From NCBI GenBank assembly GCA_964630925.1, contig CAZVZK010000038.1, forward strand, positions 9,822 to 73,821: DNA of 64,000 nucleotides. The letters are read 5' to 3'. The position numbers and the translations under genes were made by a program. Positions 37,387-46,710 of this stretch are shown here, in pieces. Every line of letters starts with the position of its first letter. Positions within the stretch are counted from its first letter, which is position 1. A model generated the notes under the pieces. The model saw only the letters and a list, made by a program, of their open reading frames with translations. It did no database searches and was not told the DNA's origin. The stretch comes from RGDT01 sp964630925 (GTDB lineage: Bacteria > Planctomycetota > Planctomycetia > Gemmatales > Gemmataceae).

Positions 37387-38778
37387 TCATCCCTCCTCTT
37401 TCTCGGGGGGCGGGCCGGCCTGATCCGCCGAGAGCAGCGTGCTGCCCGGGAGTAGCGCGGCGATCACGAAAGCCGCGTAGCACATCAGCACGCCGTCCAG
37501 CGGCAGACGCGGGCCGCTCAGGCCCTCGCAGTGCGACAGCACGTAGGGCAGGGGGACGAAGAAGATCGCCAGCGTGGCCGGGAACGACTCCCAGCGCCAG
37601 CCGTAGCTCCACCGCCAGCCCACGAGCGCCAGGCCCGACAGCGTCAGCGTCCACCAGAACAGCGTGCCGGAGTAGCGCTCGGTGAGCCAGGACGGCACCC
37701 CCTCCTGTTCCGCGGAGGCGAACACCGGCGTCTCCTCGGCGAATTCGCCGCGCTGGAAGCGCCCACCCAGCCAGAAGCCGAGGAAGGCATTGAGCCGGCG
37801 CAGCAGCGCCGCCACCGGGTACTCCCGGATCTCTTTGAGGACGTAGGGCCCGAGGCGTGCGTAGCGGGCGGCCTGCCCCTCGACCTGACGCAGCTCCACG
37901 GCGGGGGCATATTTCCACGTGCGGTCTTCCGAGGCCGGCCCGCCGTCGGCCCGCGGGTTGTTGCCGATGTACAGGTGCAGGTACACGCTGCTGACGACGG
38001 GGAGCGGCTCCTTCAGGGTGCGGGCGTTGCGCACCGTCCAGGGGGCGAGGCCGGTGAGGAACCCCAGGAACGCCACCAGGGCGCAGAGCCAGCCTCGCTC
38101 GAGCGAGCGGCTGCGCACGAGGAACCAGATCATGGCGGCGAAGCTGAACGGCAGGAAGGACGCCCGCACCAGGGCCAGGCCGGCGAGCGCCAGGCCGAGG
38201 ATCAGGCTGGGGAACGCCCCGCCCTTCTCGCCGGCCTGGCCGGCGAGGAACAGGCAGCCGGCCAGGGCGAAGATGGCGAGCGTGCCGTCGTCGATGGTCG
38301 CGGTGCTGATGATCCAGAAGGGGTTGACGGCGGCGAACAGGCCGGCGAGGGTGCCGGCGGCCAGGGAGCGGAAGGCGCGGCGCGCGAAGAGGAAGTACAG
38401 GCCGGCGGCGAGGGAGCCCAGGCCGGCCTGGATCCAGCGGACGAGGGTCTCGAGGTTCTCGGCGGGCGCCACCTTGGCGAGGAGGCCGACGAGGTACGGG
38501 TATCCGGGGGCGACGTGGGCGGTGGCCTCGTCCTCGGGGGCGAAGGGTGCCTCGCAGTGGAAGCCGTTTTCCTTGACGGCGGCGATCAGGTCGCGCTGGA
38601 GCTTGTCGCCGGTGACGCCGCCTGGCCAGATGGCCGGCTCCTGGACGCGGAGGGGGCCGCTGTTGGCGGCGCGGGCGCAGCACGTCATTAGGTAGAAGGC
38701 ACGCGTGCCGGCTGCCACCCCGAGGACGAGCAGCAGGCACAGGAAGTCGGCCAGCAGGAAGCGGCGCATCTCGGCCAT
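37387..38778 (-). CDS. Membrane glycosyltransferase of the GT-C (ArnT/PMT-like) type
   Basis: The protein has 463 residues and about ten membrane helices. The first loop after helix 1 carries acidic residues (EAPFAPEDEATAHVAPGYPYLVG), where GT-C enzymes have their catalytic Asp/Glu. GYPYLVGLL and PLAPWTVRNARTL-like text (GLAPWTVRNARTLKEPLPVV) match the dolichyl-phosphate-mannose-mannosyltransferase/ArnT group found in planctomycetes. It probably moves a sugar from a polyprenyl-phosphate carrier to an acceptor outside the membrane. ATG at 38778 is preceded by a TATCATG box at 38816-38822. Upstream, the HEAT-repeat gene is divergent. Confidence 0.75.
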   Translation of the reverse strand: MAEMRRFLLADFLCLLLVLGVAAGTRAFYLMTCCARAANSGPLRVQEPAIWPGGVTGDKLQRDLIAAVKENGFHCEAPFAPEDEATAHVAPGYPYLVGLLAKVAPAENLETLVRWIQAGLGSLAAGLYFLFARRAFRSLAAGTLAGLFAAVNPFWIISTATIDDGTLAIFALAGCLFLAGQAGEKGGAFPSLILGLALAGLALVRASFLPFSFAAMIWFLVRSRSLERGWLCALVAFLGFLTGLAPWTVRNARTLKEPLPVVSSVYLHLYIGNNPRADGGPASEDRTWKYAPAVELRQVEGQAARYARLGPYVLKEIREYPVAALLRRLNAFLGFWLGGRFQRGEFAEETPVFASAEQEGVPSWLTERYSGTLFWWTLTLSGLALVGWRWSYGWRWESFPATLAIFFVPLPYVLSHCEGLSGPRLPLDGVLMCYAAFVIAALLPGSTLLSADQAGPPPEKEEG

Positions 38779-38815
38779 GTGGGGCCCCTCGGTCCGGCGG
38801 CGGGCTGTAGATGTC

Positions 38816-38822
38816 CATGATA
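38816..38822 (-). promoter_or_regulatory. TATCATG promoter-like box before the glycosyltransferase gene
   Basis: TATCATG on the minus strand lies 37 bases before the ATG at 38778 and belongs to the recurring box described for this window. Confidence 0.4.
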
Positions 38823-38912
38823 GCAGGCGGGGCCGGGCGTGTGTGCGCGGGCGCCTCGCCAGGGCGGGGCCGGCGTCATAGCATCACTGAAAAGACAGGG
38901 GAGGGCGGACCG

Positions 38913-40100
38913 ATGTACTCGCGCGCGGCGGTGGTGGCGGTGGTCGTGGCGCTCACGGCGGCCTGGCCGGCCCGCGCCGACGATGACGAGCCGGAATTCG
39001 CCGGCAAGAAGTACTCCGAGTGGGAGAGGATGCTCACCGAGGGCAAGACACCCGCCGAGCGGCGGCGCGGCATGATCGGCGTCGAGCAGATCGGGTATTC
39101 TCGCACGCGCAAGGCGGTGCCGGCCCTGGTCAAGTCGCTGCAGAACGACAAGGACGAGGGGGTGCGTACCGCCGCCGCGCGGGCCGTCGGCAGGGCGGTG
39201 GCCAAGGCGTTCGCCGACGCGCGGGAGGACAAGGCGGACGAATTGCCGCGCCTGGACGACGCCCGCAACGCGCTGGTGGGGGCGATGCGCGTCGAGAAGG
39301 TAGACGCGATCCGCGAGGCGGCGGCGCGGGCGCTGGGCGACATCGGCCCCGACGGGCGGGCGGCGGCCGGGGCCCTGGGCACCGCGCTCAAGGACAAGAG
39401 CCCGGCCGTCGTGCGGGCGGCGGCGGCCTCCCTCATCCGCATGGCCAAGGACGCCAAGGACGCGCAGGCGGAGCTGCAGGTGCTGGTAGGCGATGCGAAG
39501 GGCGATCTGGAGGCGCGGGTCGACGCCGCCGTCACGCTGGGCATCCTGCGGCACGAGGTGCCCGCCGCCGTCCGGTCGCTGAAGGCGGCGCTGGCGGAGG
39601 GTGCGAATGACGTCAAGCTGCGGCGTGCCGCCGCCGAGTCGCTGGGGAAACTGGGCAAGGAGGCGGGCGAGGCGGCGGAGACGCTGGGCGTGGTGCTGAC
39701 GGGTGAGAAGACGCCGGACGGGCTGCGGCTGGCGGCGATGACGGCGCTGGAGCAGTTGGGGAACGAGGCGAAGCCGGCGATCCCGGCGCTGATCAAGGCG
39801 ATCACGGACTCGGAGCGGGTGATCCGCTGCCTAGCGATGCAGTGCCTGGGGCGGATGGGCCGCGACCTCACCACGCAGCGCAAGGAGGCGGTGGTGGCGG
39901 TGTTGAAGGCGGTGGACGACCTGAACGTCGAGGTCCGTGTGGCGGCGCTGGAGACGCTGGGTGCGATGGCGGAGGAGGGTCTGGCCGGCGAGGCGGACAG
40001 GGCGGTGGAGGCGATCAACCGCATCCTGCGCCGCGAGGCACGCAAGGAGCTGCTTGCGGCGGCCAAGGCGGCGCTCGATAAGATCCGCCCGAAGAAGTGA
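38913..40100 (+). CDS. Exported HEAT-repeat protein
   Basis: The protein has 395 residues from ATG at 38913 (GGGGAGGGCGG upstream). A signal peptide covers about 1-19 (AAVVAVVVALTAAWPARA, cleavage before DDD). The rest is a solenoid of about eight HEAT/PBS-lyase-like helical pairs, for example AVPALVKSLQNDKDEGVRTA, AIREAAARALGDIGPDGRAA and VRVAALETLGAMAEEGLAGE. Such solenoids bind other proteins. It stands alone, divergent from the glycosyltransferase and convergent (6-base gap) with the Uma2 gene. The partner is unknown. Confidence 0.85.
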   Translation: MYSRAAVVAVVVALTAAWPARADDDEPEFAGKKYSEWERMLTEGKTPAERRRGMIGVEQIGYSRTRKAVPALVKSLQNDKDEGVRTAAARAVGRAVAKAFADAREDKADELPRLDDARNALVGAMRVEKVDAIREAAARALGDIGPDGRAAAGALGTALKDKSPAVVRAAAASLIRMAKDAKDAQAELQVLVGDAKGDLEARVDAAVTLGILRHEVPAAVRSLKAALAEGANDVKLRRAAAESLGKLGKEAGEAAETLGVVLTGEKTPDGLRLAAMTALEQLGNEAKPAIPALIKAITDSERVIRCLAMQCLGRMGRDLTTQRKEAVVAVLKAVDDLNVEVRVAALETLGAMAEEGLAGEADRAVEAINRILRREARKELLAAAKAALDKIRPKK

Positions 40101-40106
40101 CGCGGG

Positions 40107-41072
40107 TCAGGCCGCTTCGGGGTCGATTCCCAGCTCGCGCAAACGCGCGGCGAGACGCTCGGCCTTCTGCCGTGCCTCGTCGGCCTGCTTGCGGCTCTCC
40201 TCCTCGGCGCGGCGCGCCTCCTCCTCGGCGCGGCGCGCCTCCTCCTCGGCGCGGCGCGCCTCCTCCGCTTGCTGCTTTGCCTCATCTTCCGCCCGCCTGG
40301 CCTGCTCGGCCTGCTGGCGGGCCTGCTCCTCGGCGCGGCGGGCCTGCTGGGTCTGTTCGGCCTCCTCGGCCAGCTCGCGGCGCAGATCGTCGGTGAGGCT
40401 CTCGGCCTCGCCGAGACGAGCCCGGTCATCGTCGTAGGACGGCAGCATCTCTCCCGTGGCGGACTCCCAGGGCCGGACATACCATCCGACGATGCCGTCC
40501 ACCGTGCCCTGCCACAGGCCCAGCTCGACCCCCAGCTCCGGGATGGGGAAGCGGCCCCTCTCGTTGGGCGGGACCGCGTGGTACTCGTCGCCGTTGCGCC
40601 GGTGCAGCTCCAGCGTGCCGCGGAAGCCGTCGTGGATGGCGTAGTAGGCGGCCTTGATGCCCTTCTCGTAGACCCAGAACTTTCCCTCGTACGGGCTGCG
40701 GTCATGCTCCTCGCTGCCGTCCCCGGAGACATACTCGACAACGAGGAGTGGCGCGATCACCTCATCCCACATCACGTAGGAGCGACGCACTTCGCCGTTC
40801 AGCATCGGCTCCACACCCAGCACGAGGAACCAGTCAGGAGCCCTGGCCCCGCGCGTCGGCGGATGCGTCAGCCGCCAGTAGATGAGGCTGTCGGCGCCCA
40901 CGGCGAACTTGCCGTCGGGGAAGCGACGCCGCAGGCAGGGCATCATGGCCCCCGTCAGGAGGCTGGTCTGCGGCCGCTCCAGGAAGCTGGTGGGCACGGT
41001 GCCGTCGTCCTCGGGCAGATCCTTGTGGGTGATCAGCCGCACCTCGGGGGCGGCCGCCGTGGCCGTCGTCAT
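40107..41072 (-). CDS. Uma2-family protein with C-terminal coiled coil
   Basis: The protein has 321 residues from ATG at 41072 (GGAGGGAACG upstream). Residues about 15-210 are the Uma2/DUF820 domain of the PD-(D/E)XK nuclease superfamily, with GADSLIYWRLTHPPTRGARAPDWFLVLG and PLLVVEYVSGDG, where the Asp and the Glu of the nuclease core would be, and KFWVYEKGIKAAYYAI. Residues about 220-321 form a long charged coiled coil with repeated heptads; at DNA level a 21-base unit (RRAEEEA) is repeated three times at 40199-40261. Planctomycetes and cyanobacteria carry many Uma2 genes whose role is unclear. A second, coil-less member lies at 49929. Confidence 0.8.
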   Translation of the reverse strand: MTTATAAAPEVRLITHKDLPEDDGTVPTSFLERPQTSLLTGAMMPCLRRRFPDGKFAVGADSLIYWRLTHPPTRGARAPDWFLVLGVEPMLNGEVRRSYVMWDEVIAPLLVVEYVSGDGSEEHDRSPYEGKFWVYEKGIKAAYYAIHDGFRGTLELHRRNGDEYHAVPPNERGRFPIPELGVELGLWQGTVDGIVGWYVRPWESATGEMLPSYDDDRARLGEAESLTDDLRRELAEEAEQTQQARRAEEQARQQAEQARRAEDEAKQQAEEARRAEEEARRAEEEARRAEEESRKQADEARQKAERLAARLRELGIDPEAA

Positions 41073-41095
41073 GATCGTTCCCTCCGATGGGGATT

Positions 41096-41983
41096 TTACG
41101 CCGCCGGCAGGGCGACGATGGTGATGCCGAGGCGGTCGGCGAGCTTCACCACGTCGGCCTGATCGAGGACGATGGTCCTGTCGGCCTCGATGGCGAGGAC
41201 GCGGCCGCCGGCCTTGTGGATCACCTCCACCGTGCCGGTGCCGACGGTCGGCACGTCGAAGCGCATGTCCTGCTCCGGCTTGGCCACCTTGACGACGGTG
41301 AAGCCGCCCTTTCGGCACAGCTCGCCGGCGCGCTGGATGGCGCGGTCGGTGCCCTCGATGGCCTCGACGGCGACGGCCACGCGGTCCTTGATCATCACCG
41401 ACTGGCCCACGTCGAGGGCGCCCATCGCCTTGGCGAGCCTCCAGCCGAAGTCGATGTCGGCCTGTTCGGCGGCGCTGGGGCCGCGGCGTGTCAGCGTGCC
41501 TGGCTTCACGAGCAGCTCCGGGCAGAGGTCGAGGGCGGAGGCGAACGTCAGGCCGTCGCGGCCGAACTCCTTGATGACGCTGAGCAGGACGGTGTCGTCG
41601 CGCATGTCGCCCTTGTGGCGCGTGAAGTACCACATGACCGTGCGCAGATCGGGGGTGTAGTGCCACCAGCGCCACGGGCGGTACATCAGGTCGGCCTTGA
41701 ACAGCTTGCCGGCCATCACGACGCGCGAGGCGCCGGCGGCCTTCGCGTGGCGGACCATGGCGCCGATGCGGAACGGGCCGACCCAGTGACAACGCCATGA
41801 CAGCGTTTCGAGGGCTGGGTCGGCGTGGTCCTTGATGGCCAGGGTGACGACGCGGAGGCCGGCGTCGCGGGCCTTCTCGGCGAAGGCGATGGGGAAGCGG
41901 CCCCAGCCGGCGAGGAGGGCGACGGGCTCGTCGGGGCGGAAGATGCCGAGGGGCGGCGCGTGGGGCCGTGGGGCGGCGCTCAT
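41096..41983 (-). CDS. lpxI: UDP-2,3-diacylglucosamine diphosphatase, LpxI type
   Basis: LpxI hydrolyses UDP-2,3-diacylglucosamine to lipid X and UMP, the step before LpxB; it replaces LpxH in many bacteria. The protein has 295 residues (family about 270-290). Characteristic text: VALLAGWGRFPIAFAEKARD at the N-terminus, GKLFKADLMYRPWRW, RHKGDMRDDTVLLSVIKEF, and a C-terminal DUF1009 half with VKPGTLTRRGPSAAEQADID and DMRFDVPTVGTGTVEVI. Its ATG at 41983 overlaps the lpxD stop as ATGA, so the two are coupled. Confidence 0.93.
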   Translation of the reverse strand: MSAAPRPHAPPLGIFRPDEPVALLAGWGRFPIAFAEKARDAGLRVVTLAIKDHADPALETLSWRCHWVGPFRIGAMVRHAKAAGASRVVMAGKLFKADLMYRPWRWWHYTPDLRTVMWYFTRHKGDMRDDTVLLSVIKEFGRDGLTFASALDLCPELLVKPGTLTRRGPSAAEQADIDFGWRLAKAMGALDVGQSVMIKDRVAVAVEAIEGTDRAIQRAGELCRKGGFTVVKVAKPEQDMRFDVPTVGTGTVEVIHKAGGRVLAIEADRTIVLDQADVVKLADRLGITIVALPAA

Positions 41984-43029
41984 GCGGCCTGGTCCCCCTC
42001 GTCCTTGAGGCCGCAATGGCGTTTGAGCGTGCGCACGTCGCGGATGAGGTCGGGGAGGTGCGGCAGGCTGAGGAGGAGGCGTTTGGCGATGCGTTCGGGC
42101 TGGGCGGGGTAGCCGAGGTACTTCTGGCCGGCGGGGATGTCGCTGGGGACGCCGCTGCCCGCGCCGACCTGGGCGCCGTCGCCGATGTGGACGTGGTCGG
42201 CGACGCCGACCTGCCCGGCGAGGACGACGTAGTTGCCGGTGGAGCTGCTGCCGGCGATGCCGGCCTGGGAGACGATCATGTTGTGGCGGCCGAGGGAGCA
42301 GTTGTGGCCGATCTGCACGAGGTTGTCGATCTTGGTGCCGTTGGCGATCCGTGTGGGGCCGAAGGTGCCGCGGTCGATGGTGGTGTTGGCGCCGACCTCG
42401 ACGTCGTCTCCGATCTCGACGTGGCCGAGGTGGGGCACCTTGACGTGGCGCCCCTGCTCGAAGCGGAAGCCGAAGCCGTCGGCGCCGATGACCGCGCCGG
42501 CGTGGACGAGGACGCGGTCGCCGAGGACGGTGCGGTCGTAGAGGACGCAGTTGGCGTGGAGGGTGGCGTGTGCGCCGATGATGCAGCCGGCGCCGACGGA
42601 GGCCCCGGGGCCGACGTGGGAGCCGGGGCCGATGACCGAGCCCTCGCCGATGTTGGCGAAGGGCATGACGGTGCAGCCGGGGCCGAGGCGTGCCGTGGGG
42701 TGGACGAAGGCGTGGGGGGAGACGCCGACGGGCGGCGCCGGGGCGGCGGGGCGGAAGGAGAGGTAGATGGTGGCGAAGGCGGCGAGGGGGTCGGGCGCGA
42801 CGATGAGGGCGCGGCCCTCGGCGAGGAGTGGGGCGGCGAGGGCTTCCGGGACGACGAGGACGCCGGCCTTGCTGGACTTGAGGAGGCGGGCGTGCTTCTC
42901 GGATTCGAGGAAGGAGATGTCATCGGGGCCGGCGTCGGCCAGGGGGCGTGCGGCGGAGACGGCCTTGTCGGGGGGGCCGTGGGGTGTGCCGCCGACGAGG
43001 GCGGCGAGCTCGCGGAGCGTGACGGACAC
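41980..43029 (-). CDS. lpxD: UDP-3-O-acylglucosamine N-acyltransferase
   Basis: LpxD adds the second hydroxyacyl chain to UDP-3-O-acylglucosamine in lipid A synthesis. With GTG at 43029 (GAGG upstream) the protein has 349 residues, close to the family's 340. Order: an N-terminal uridine-binding domain (VTLRELAALVGGTPHG, PLADAGPDDISFLESEKHAR), then a left-handed beta-helix of hexapeptide repeats (GPGCTVMPFANIGEGSVIGP onward) including the catalytic-His region (NLVQIGHNCSLGRHNMIVSQ), then a C-terminal helix. A much longer in-frame extension to 43380 is Arg/Pro-rich and not typical, so it is rejected. It is coupled to lpxI. Confidence 0.95.
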   Translation of the reverse strand: MSVTLRELAALVGGTPHGPPDKAVSAARPLADAGPDDISFLESEKHARLLKSSKAGVLVVPEALAAPLLAEGRALIVAPDPLAAFATIYLSFRPAAPAPPVGVSPHAFVHPTARLGPGCTVMPFANIGEGSVIGPGSHVGPGASVGAGCIIGAHATLHANCVLYDRTVLGDRVLVHAGAVIGADGFGFRFEQGRHVKVPHLGHVEIGDDVEVGANTTIDRGTFGPTRIANGTKIDNLVQIGHNCSLGRHNMIVSQAGIAGSSSTGNYVVLAGQVGVADHVHIGDGAQVGAGSGVPSDIPAGQKYLGYPAQPERIAKRLLLSLPHLPDLIRDVRTLKRHCGLKDEGDQAA

Positions 43030-43522
43030 GGGGAGGCCCTCGGCCTGTGAAGGGGCGTGTGGGGGAATATGGGAGGGGAGTCTAACCGGGGAGGGCGGGG
43101 CGGGCAAGGGGAGTCTACCCGGCGCGCAGGCGAGCAGGGCCCCATCCAGGTCGATCTTGGCTTGGCGGGGACAGTTGCGTGCGCCACCCCTCCACGGCCA
43201 TCCTGTCCCTGGCCGCGAGGGCCACGGCTGGGGAGCCAGCCGTGGACGGCGCTGCGGGACGCGGCGGCGTGCCTGCCGGGCGAGCCCGGGGCGACGAGCA
43301 AGGCGGCCGCGCCGTATCGGTTCTGCGCCCACCCGAAGGAAGCCCTGGCCCTCATCCGCGCCAGGCCGTGACTTGGACACGACACTGCGGTGACTCTTGA
43401 CACCCGATCACCGTGGCGGGTAATCTGAGCAGGATGGGGCAGTCCGTTCGGGGCTCGCCACATTACCGCCAAGCGGGGCCAGGAGATTGCCGAGGCGCTC
43501 CCCCCCTGGGAGGGCCACGCGC
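43030..43522. other. Intergenic region before the metallophosphoesterase gene
   Basis: No intact gene is seen in these 493 bases. A plus-strand frame ending at 43371 contains EPGATSKAAAPYRFCAHPKE, faintly like the N-terminal domain of IS4/Tn5-type transposases (QPGASxxxA..TKAAYRFFxNP), so a transposase scrap is possible. A consensus promoter lies at 43397-43426. Confidence 0.35.
43397..43426 (+). promoter_or_regulatory. Consensus promoter for the metallophosphoesterase-yidC transcript
   Basis: TTGACA at 43397-43402 and TAATCT at 43421-43426 with an 18-base spacer, about 97 bases before the GTG start at 43523. This is one of two perfect TTGACA -35 boxes I found in the window. Confidence 0.65.
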
Positions 43523-44287
43523 GTGAAGGCGATCATCAGCGACATCCACAGCAACCTCGAGGCGCTGCAGGCGGTCCTCAAGGACATCGAGAAGCAGGGC
43601 GTCGGCGAGATCTACTGCCTCGGGGATGTCGTCGGCTACGGCCCCAACCCGCGCGAGTGCGTCGATCTCGTCATGTCCAAGTGCAAGATGGTCCTCCTCG
43701 GCAACCACGACCAGGGGGCGATGTTCGACCCCGAGGGGTTCAACGGCCCCGCCGAGCGGGCCATCTTCTGGACGCGCGGCGTCCTCGAGTCGTCGCCCGA
43801 GGCGAAATCCGCCCGCGAGAAGCGCTGGGAGTTCCTCGCCGAGCGGCCACGCTCGGTGAAGGAGGGGCCGTACCTGTACGTCCACGGGTCGGCACGCAAC
43901 CCGCTCAACGAATACGTCTTCCCCGAGGACATCTATAACCAGAGGAAGATGGAACGCATCTTCGCGCTGGTGGACCGCTACTGCTTCCAGGGGCACACGC
44001 ACGTCCCCGGCGTCTTCCTCGAGCAGGCGCCGGACGACATCTACCAGTTCCACAGCCCCGAGGAGATCGACTACAAGCACGTCCTCGACCACCGCAAGAC
44101 GCTGGTGAACGTCGGGAGCGTGGGCCAGCCGCGTGACGGCGACCCGCGGGCGTGCTACATCCTGCTCGACAGCGAGGGGCTCAAGTACCGCCGCGTCGAG
44201 TACGACATCGAGGCGACGATCAAGAAGATCTACGCCGTCCCCGAGCTGGAGAACTTCCTCGGCGACCGCCTCCGCGAAGGGCGTTGA
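43523..44287 (+). CDS. Metallophosphoesterase (calcineurin-like, YfcE/MJ0936 type)
   Basis: The protein has 254 residues from GTG at 43523 (GGGAGGG eight bases upstream). All metal-binding motifs are present: KAIISDIHSNLEAL, CLGDVVGYGPNPRECVD, VLLGNHDQG and CFQGHTHVPGVF. Bacterial relatives are phosphodiesterases or phosphatases, often of unknown substrate, and some act on nucleotides or protein phosphate. It precedes yidC with at most a 4-base overlap or 38-base gap depending on the yidC start, so the two share a transcript from the promoter at 43397. Confidence 0.9.
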   Translation: MKAIISDIHSNLEALQAVLKDIEKQGVGEIYCLGDVVGYGPNPRECVDLVMSKCKMVLLGNHDQGAMFDPEGFNGPAERAIFWTRGVLESSPEAKSAREKRWEFLAERPRSVKEGPYLYVHGSARNPLNEYVFPEDIYNQRKMERIFALVDRYCFQGHTHVPGVFLEQAPDDIYQFHSPEEIDYKHVLDHRKTLVNVGSVGQPRDGDPRACYILLDSEGLKYRRVEYDIEATIKKIYAVPELENFLGDRLREGR

Positions 44288-44325
44288 CCGTCACCCCGGC
44301 CCACCACCGCTGGAACCCGCACCCG

Positions 44326-46701
44326 ATGCAGCCTCGTCAGACTCAGCAGGAGCCGCCCGGCGGCAACTTCCTCTTGTTCGTCGCCCTCTCCTTCCTGCTC
44401 ATCGTGGGCTGGATGCAGCTCAACCGCGCCCTCTGGCCCACCGCGCCCGAGCCCGGCCCGGACGAGAAGAAGGGCGACGGCGGCAAGCCCGCCGCCTTCA
44501 CCCTCCCCGACGCCCCCAAGGTCAACCCCGCCGCCAAACTGCTCGACCTCGGCGAACGCAAGAGGGGCTCCCCCTTCCACCTGTTCGTCAAGCTCGACCC
44601 GCTCGGCGGCGGCGTGCGCCAGGTGACGCTCAACCAGTTCCTGGAGGCGCGCGAGGACGGCAAGCCCAGCGAGGGGCTCCTCGACCTGGTGCCCGACGCG
44701 GACAACCAGGCCGAGCCGTCGCACGTCCTGTATCACTTCGACCCCGACGCGCCCACGGACAAGCACCCCTCCGAGGCCCTCGGGCGCGTCAACTGGGCCG
44801 TCGTCCAACAGGAGGCGAAGCCGGAACGGCACCTCGTGGCCTTCCAGGCGGAGGTCGACGGCTACATCATCAAGAAAACATACACCCTGGCCCCCGGCGA
44901 GTACCACATGGGGCTGGAGGTGCAGGTGACACGCGGGCCGAACGTCAAGGGCGACGGGAAGTTCCGCTACCAGCTCACCGGCGCCAAGGGGCTGCCGGTC
45001 GAGGGCAAGTGGTACGCCACCACCTTCCGCAACGCCCTGATCGCGCTGGAGGACGAGCAAGGCAGGGTCACCCACCGCGACATCCAGGAGCTGAACAAGG
45101 TGTCGTGGAAGGGCGGCGGCGACGCCCAGACACGCAACCCCAGCACCAACACCTATATCCGCTACGCCGGCGTGGCGGTGCAGTACTTCGCCTCCGTCAT
45201 CGTCGTGGACGACAGGGACAACAAGAGCCAGAAGTTCCTCGCCAGCGCCCGCCCGACGCTGGAGCGGGGCGTGATCAAGGGCAAGACCAAGGGGGTGATG
45301 GCCTTCGGGGACCGGCTGACGGTCCTCAGCTACGACGGGGGTTACACGGAGACGGTGTACATCCCGCCCCACCTGCAGCAGCAGGCCGGGCTGATCGAGG
45401 AGCGGACGAGCGTCGCCATCATCTACCGCAACCTCGGGTACGACGCCACGCTCAAGGAGTGCCCGAAGCTGGCGCTGGAGATCAAGATCGGGCCGGAGGC
45501 CGACGCGACGCACGGCGCCTGGGAGGACGACATCACGGTCCGCGTGAACACGGGGCTGTCGGAGGCGCTGGAGAAGGCCGGCGAGTCGTTCACGCACAGG
45601 TACGTCCTGTACAACGGGCCGGTCAAGCCGCTGCTGCTCGGGCACCTGCGTGGCGAGGCGGCGGTCGATCCGGAGGTGGTCGCCCGCTACACGGGCGGGC
45701 TGAAGCTGAACACGCTGATCGACTGGCAGATGCCGGGCGGCATGGGCGTGTTCTTCGCGGGGATCGGCTGGACGTGGCTGGTGATCCAGGTGACGAACAT
45801 CGTCCACTGGCTGTTGAACTTCCTGCACCTGTGGGTGGGCAACCTGGGCGTGTGCATCATCCTGCTGACGGTGCTGGTGCGTCTGGTGATGCTGCCGCTG
45901 AGCCGCAAGCAGGCGCTGATGGCGCTCAAGATGCAGGCGCTGGCGCCGGAGCTGAAGAAGCTGCAGGAGAAGTACAAGGACCCGGACCAGCGTCACGAGC
46001 TGACGCTGGCGCAGTGGGAGCTGTACAAGAAGCACGGCGTCAACCCCGCCGGCTCGTGCTGGGTCCTGTTCCTGCAGATGCCGATGTTCCTGGGCCTGTT
46101 CTACGCGCTGGGCGAGAGCATCACGTTCCGGCTGGGCGGTTTCTGGCCGACGTGGATCACGAACCTGGCGGCGCCGGACATGATGATCCACTGGGGCCGG
46201 GGCATCTGGATGCTCAGCCGGGACGCCGACTGGGGCAACATGCTGTACCTGGGGCCGTACCTGAACGTGCTGCCGATCATCGCCATCGTGCTGATGATGT
46301 ATCAGCAGAAGATGATGACGCCGCCGGCGATGGACGAGCAGCAGGAGATGCAGCAGAAGGTCATGATGTACATGATGATCTTCTTCGGGCTGATGTTCTA
46401 CAAGGTGGCGGCGGGGCTATGCATCTACTACATCGTGACGACGGTGTGGGGCTTCGCCGAGCGTTACATGCTGCCGAAGGCGGACACGAGCCCTGTGGCC
46501 CTCGACGTGGCGGGGGCGGCGGCGGCCGCGGCGGCGCCTGCCGCCGTAGACTCGGACAAGGTGACGGGCGGCCCGTCGCAGGGCATGAAGAAGAAGGGCA
46601 AGAAGAAGGGCGACAAGGACAAGGAGGAGGGCCCGCCCGGCTGGGGCCAGCGGCTGTCCGACTGGTGGAACGACCTCCTGGAGCAGGCGAAGAAGAAATA
46701 G
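44326..46701 (+). CDS. yidC: Membrane protein insertase YidC
   Basis: YidC inserts and folds inner-membrane proteins alone or with SecYEG. The protein has 791 residues from ATG 44326, large for YidC (E. coli 548). It has TM1 at about residues 14-33, a big periplasmic domain to about 470, then the conserved five-helix core: GVCIILLTVLVRLVMLPLSR with the hydrophilic-groove Arg, KKLQEKYKD, YKKHGVNPAGSCWVLFLQMP and ITNLAAPDMM. It ends in a Lys-rich tail (MKKKGKKKGDKDKEEG) suited to ribosome contact. An in-frame TTG at 44284, overlapping the previous stop as TTGA with GAAGGG upstream, is an alternative start adding 14 residues. Next come a vWA protein and mnmE; yidC-mnmE proximity is classical. 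Confidence 0.93.
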   Translation: MQPRQTQQEPPGGNFLLFVALSFLLIVGWMQLNRALWPTAPEPGPDEKKGDGGKPAAFTLPDAPKVNPAAKLLDLGERKRGSPFHLFVKLDPLGGGVRQVTLNQFLEAREDGKPSEGLLDLVPDADNQAEPSHVLYHFDPDAPTDKHPSEALGRVNWAVVQQEAKPERHLVAFQAEVDGYIIKKTYTLAPGEYHMGLEVQVTRGPNVKGDGKFRYQLTGAKGLPVEGKWYATTFRNALIALEDEQGRVTHRDIQELNKVSWKGGGDAQTRNPSTNTYIRYAGVAVQYFASVIVVDDRDNKSQKFLASARPTLERGVIKGKTKGVMAFGDRLTVLSYDGGYTETVYIPPHLQQQAGLIEERTSVAIIYRNLGYDATLKECPKLALEIKIGPEADATHGAWEDDITVRVNTGLSEALEKAGESFTHRYVLYNGPVKPLLLGHLRGEAAVDPEVVARYTGGLKLNTLIDWQMPGGMGVFFAGIGWTWLVIQVTNIVHWLLNFLHLWVGNLGVCIILLTVLVRLVMLPLSRKQALMALKMQALAPELKKLQEKYKDPDQRHELTLAQWELYKKHGVNPAGSCWVLFLQMPMFLGLFYALGESITFRLGGFWPTWITNLAAPDMMIHWGRGIWMLSRDADWGNMLYLGPYLNVLPIIAIVLMMYQQKMMTPPAMDEQQEMQQKVMMYMMIFFGLMFYKVAAGLCIYYIVTTVWGFAERYMLPKADTSPVALDVAGAAAAAAAPAAVDSDKVTGGPSQGMKKKGKKKGDKDKEEGPPGWGQRLSDWWNDLLEQAKKK

Positions 46702-46710
46702 GGGCCGAGG

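Noticed and set aside
43030..43380. 117-residue N-terminal extension of lpxD
   Set aside because: Arg/Pro-rich and not found in LpxD; GTG at 43029 gives the normal length.
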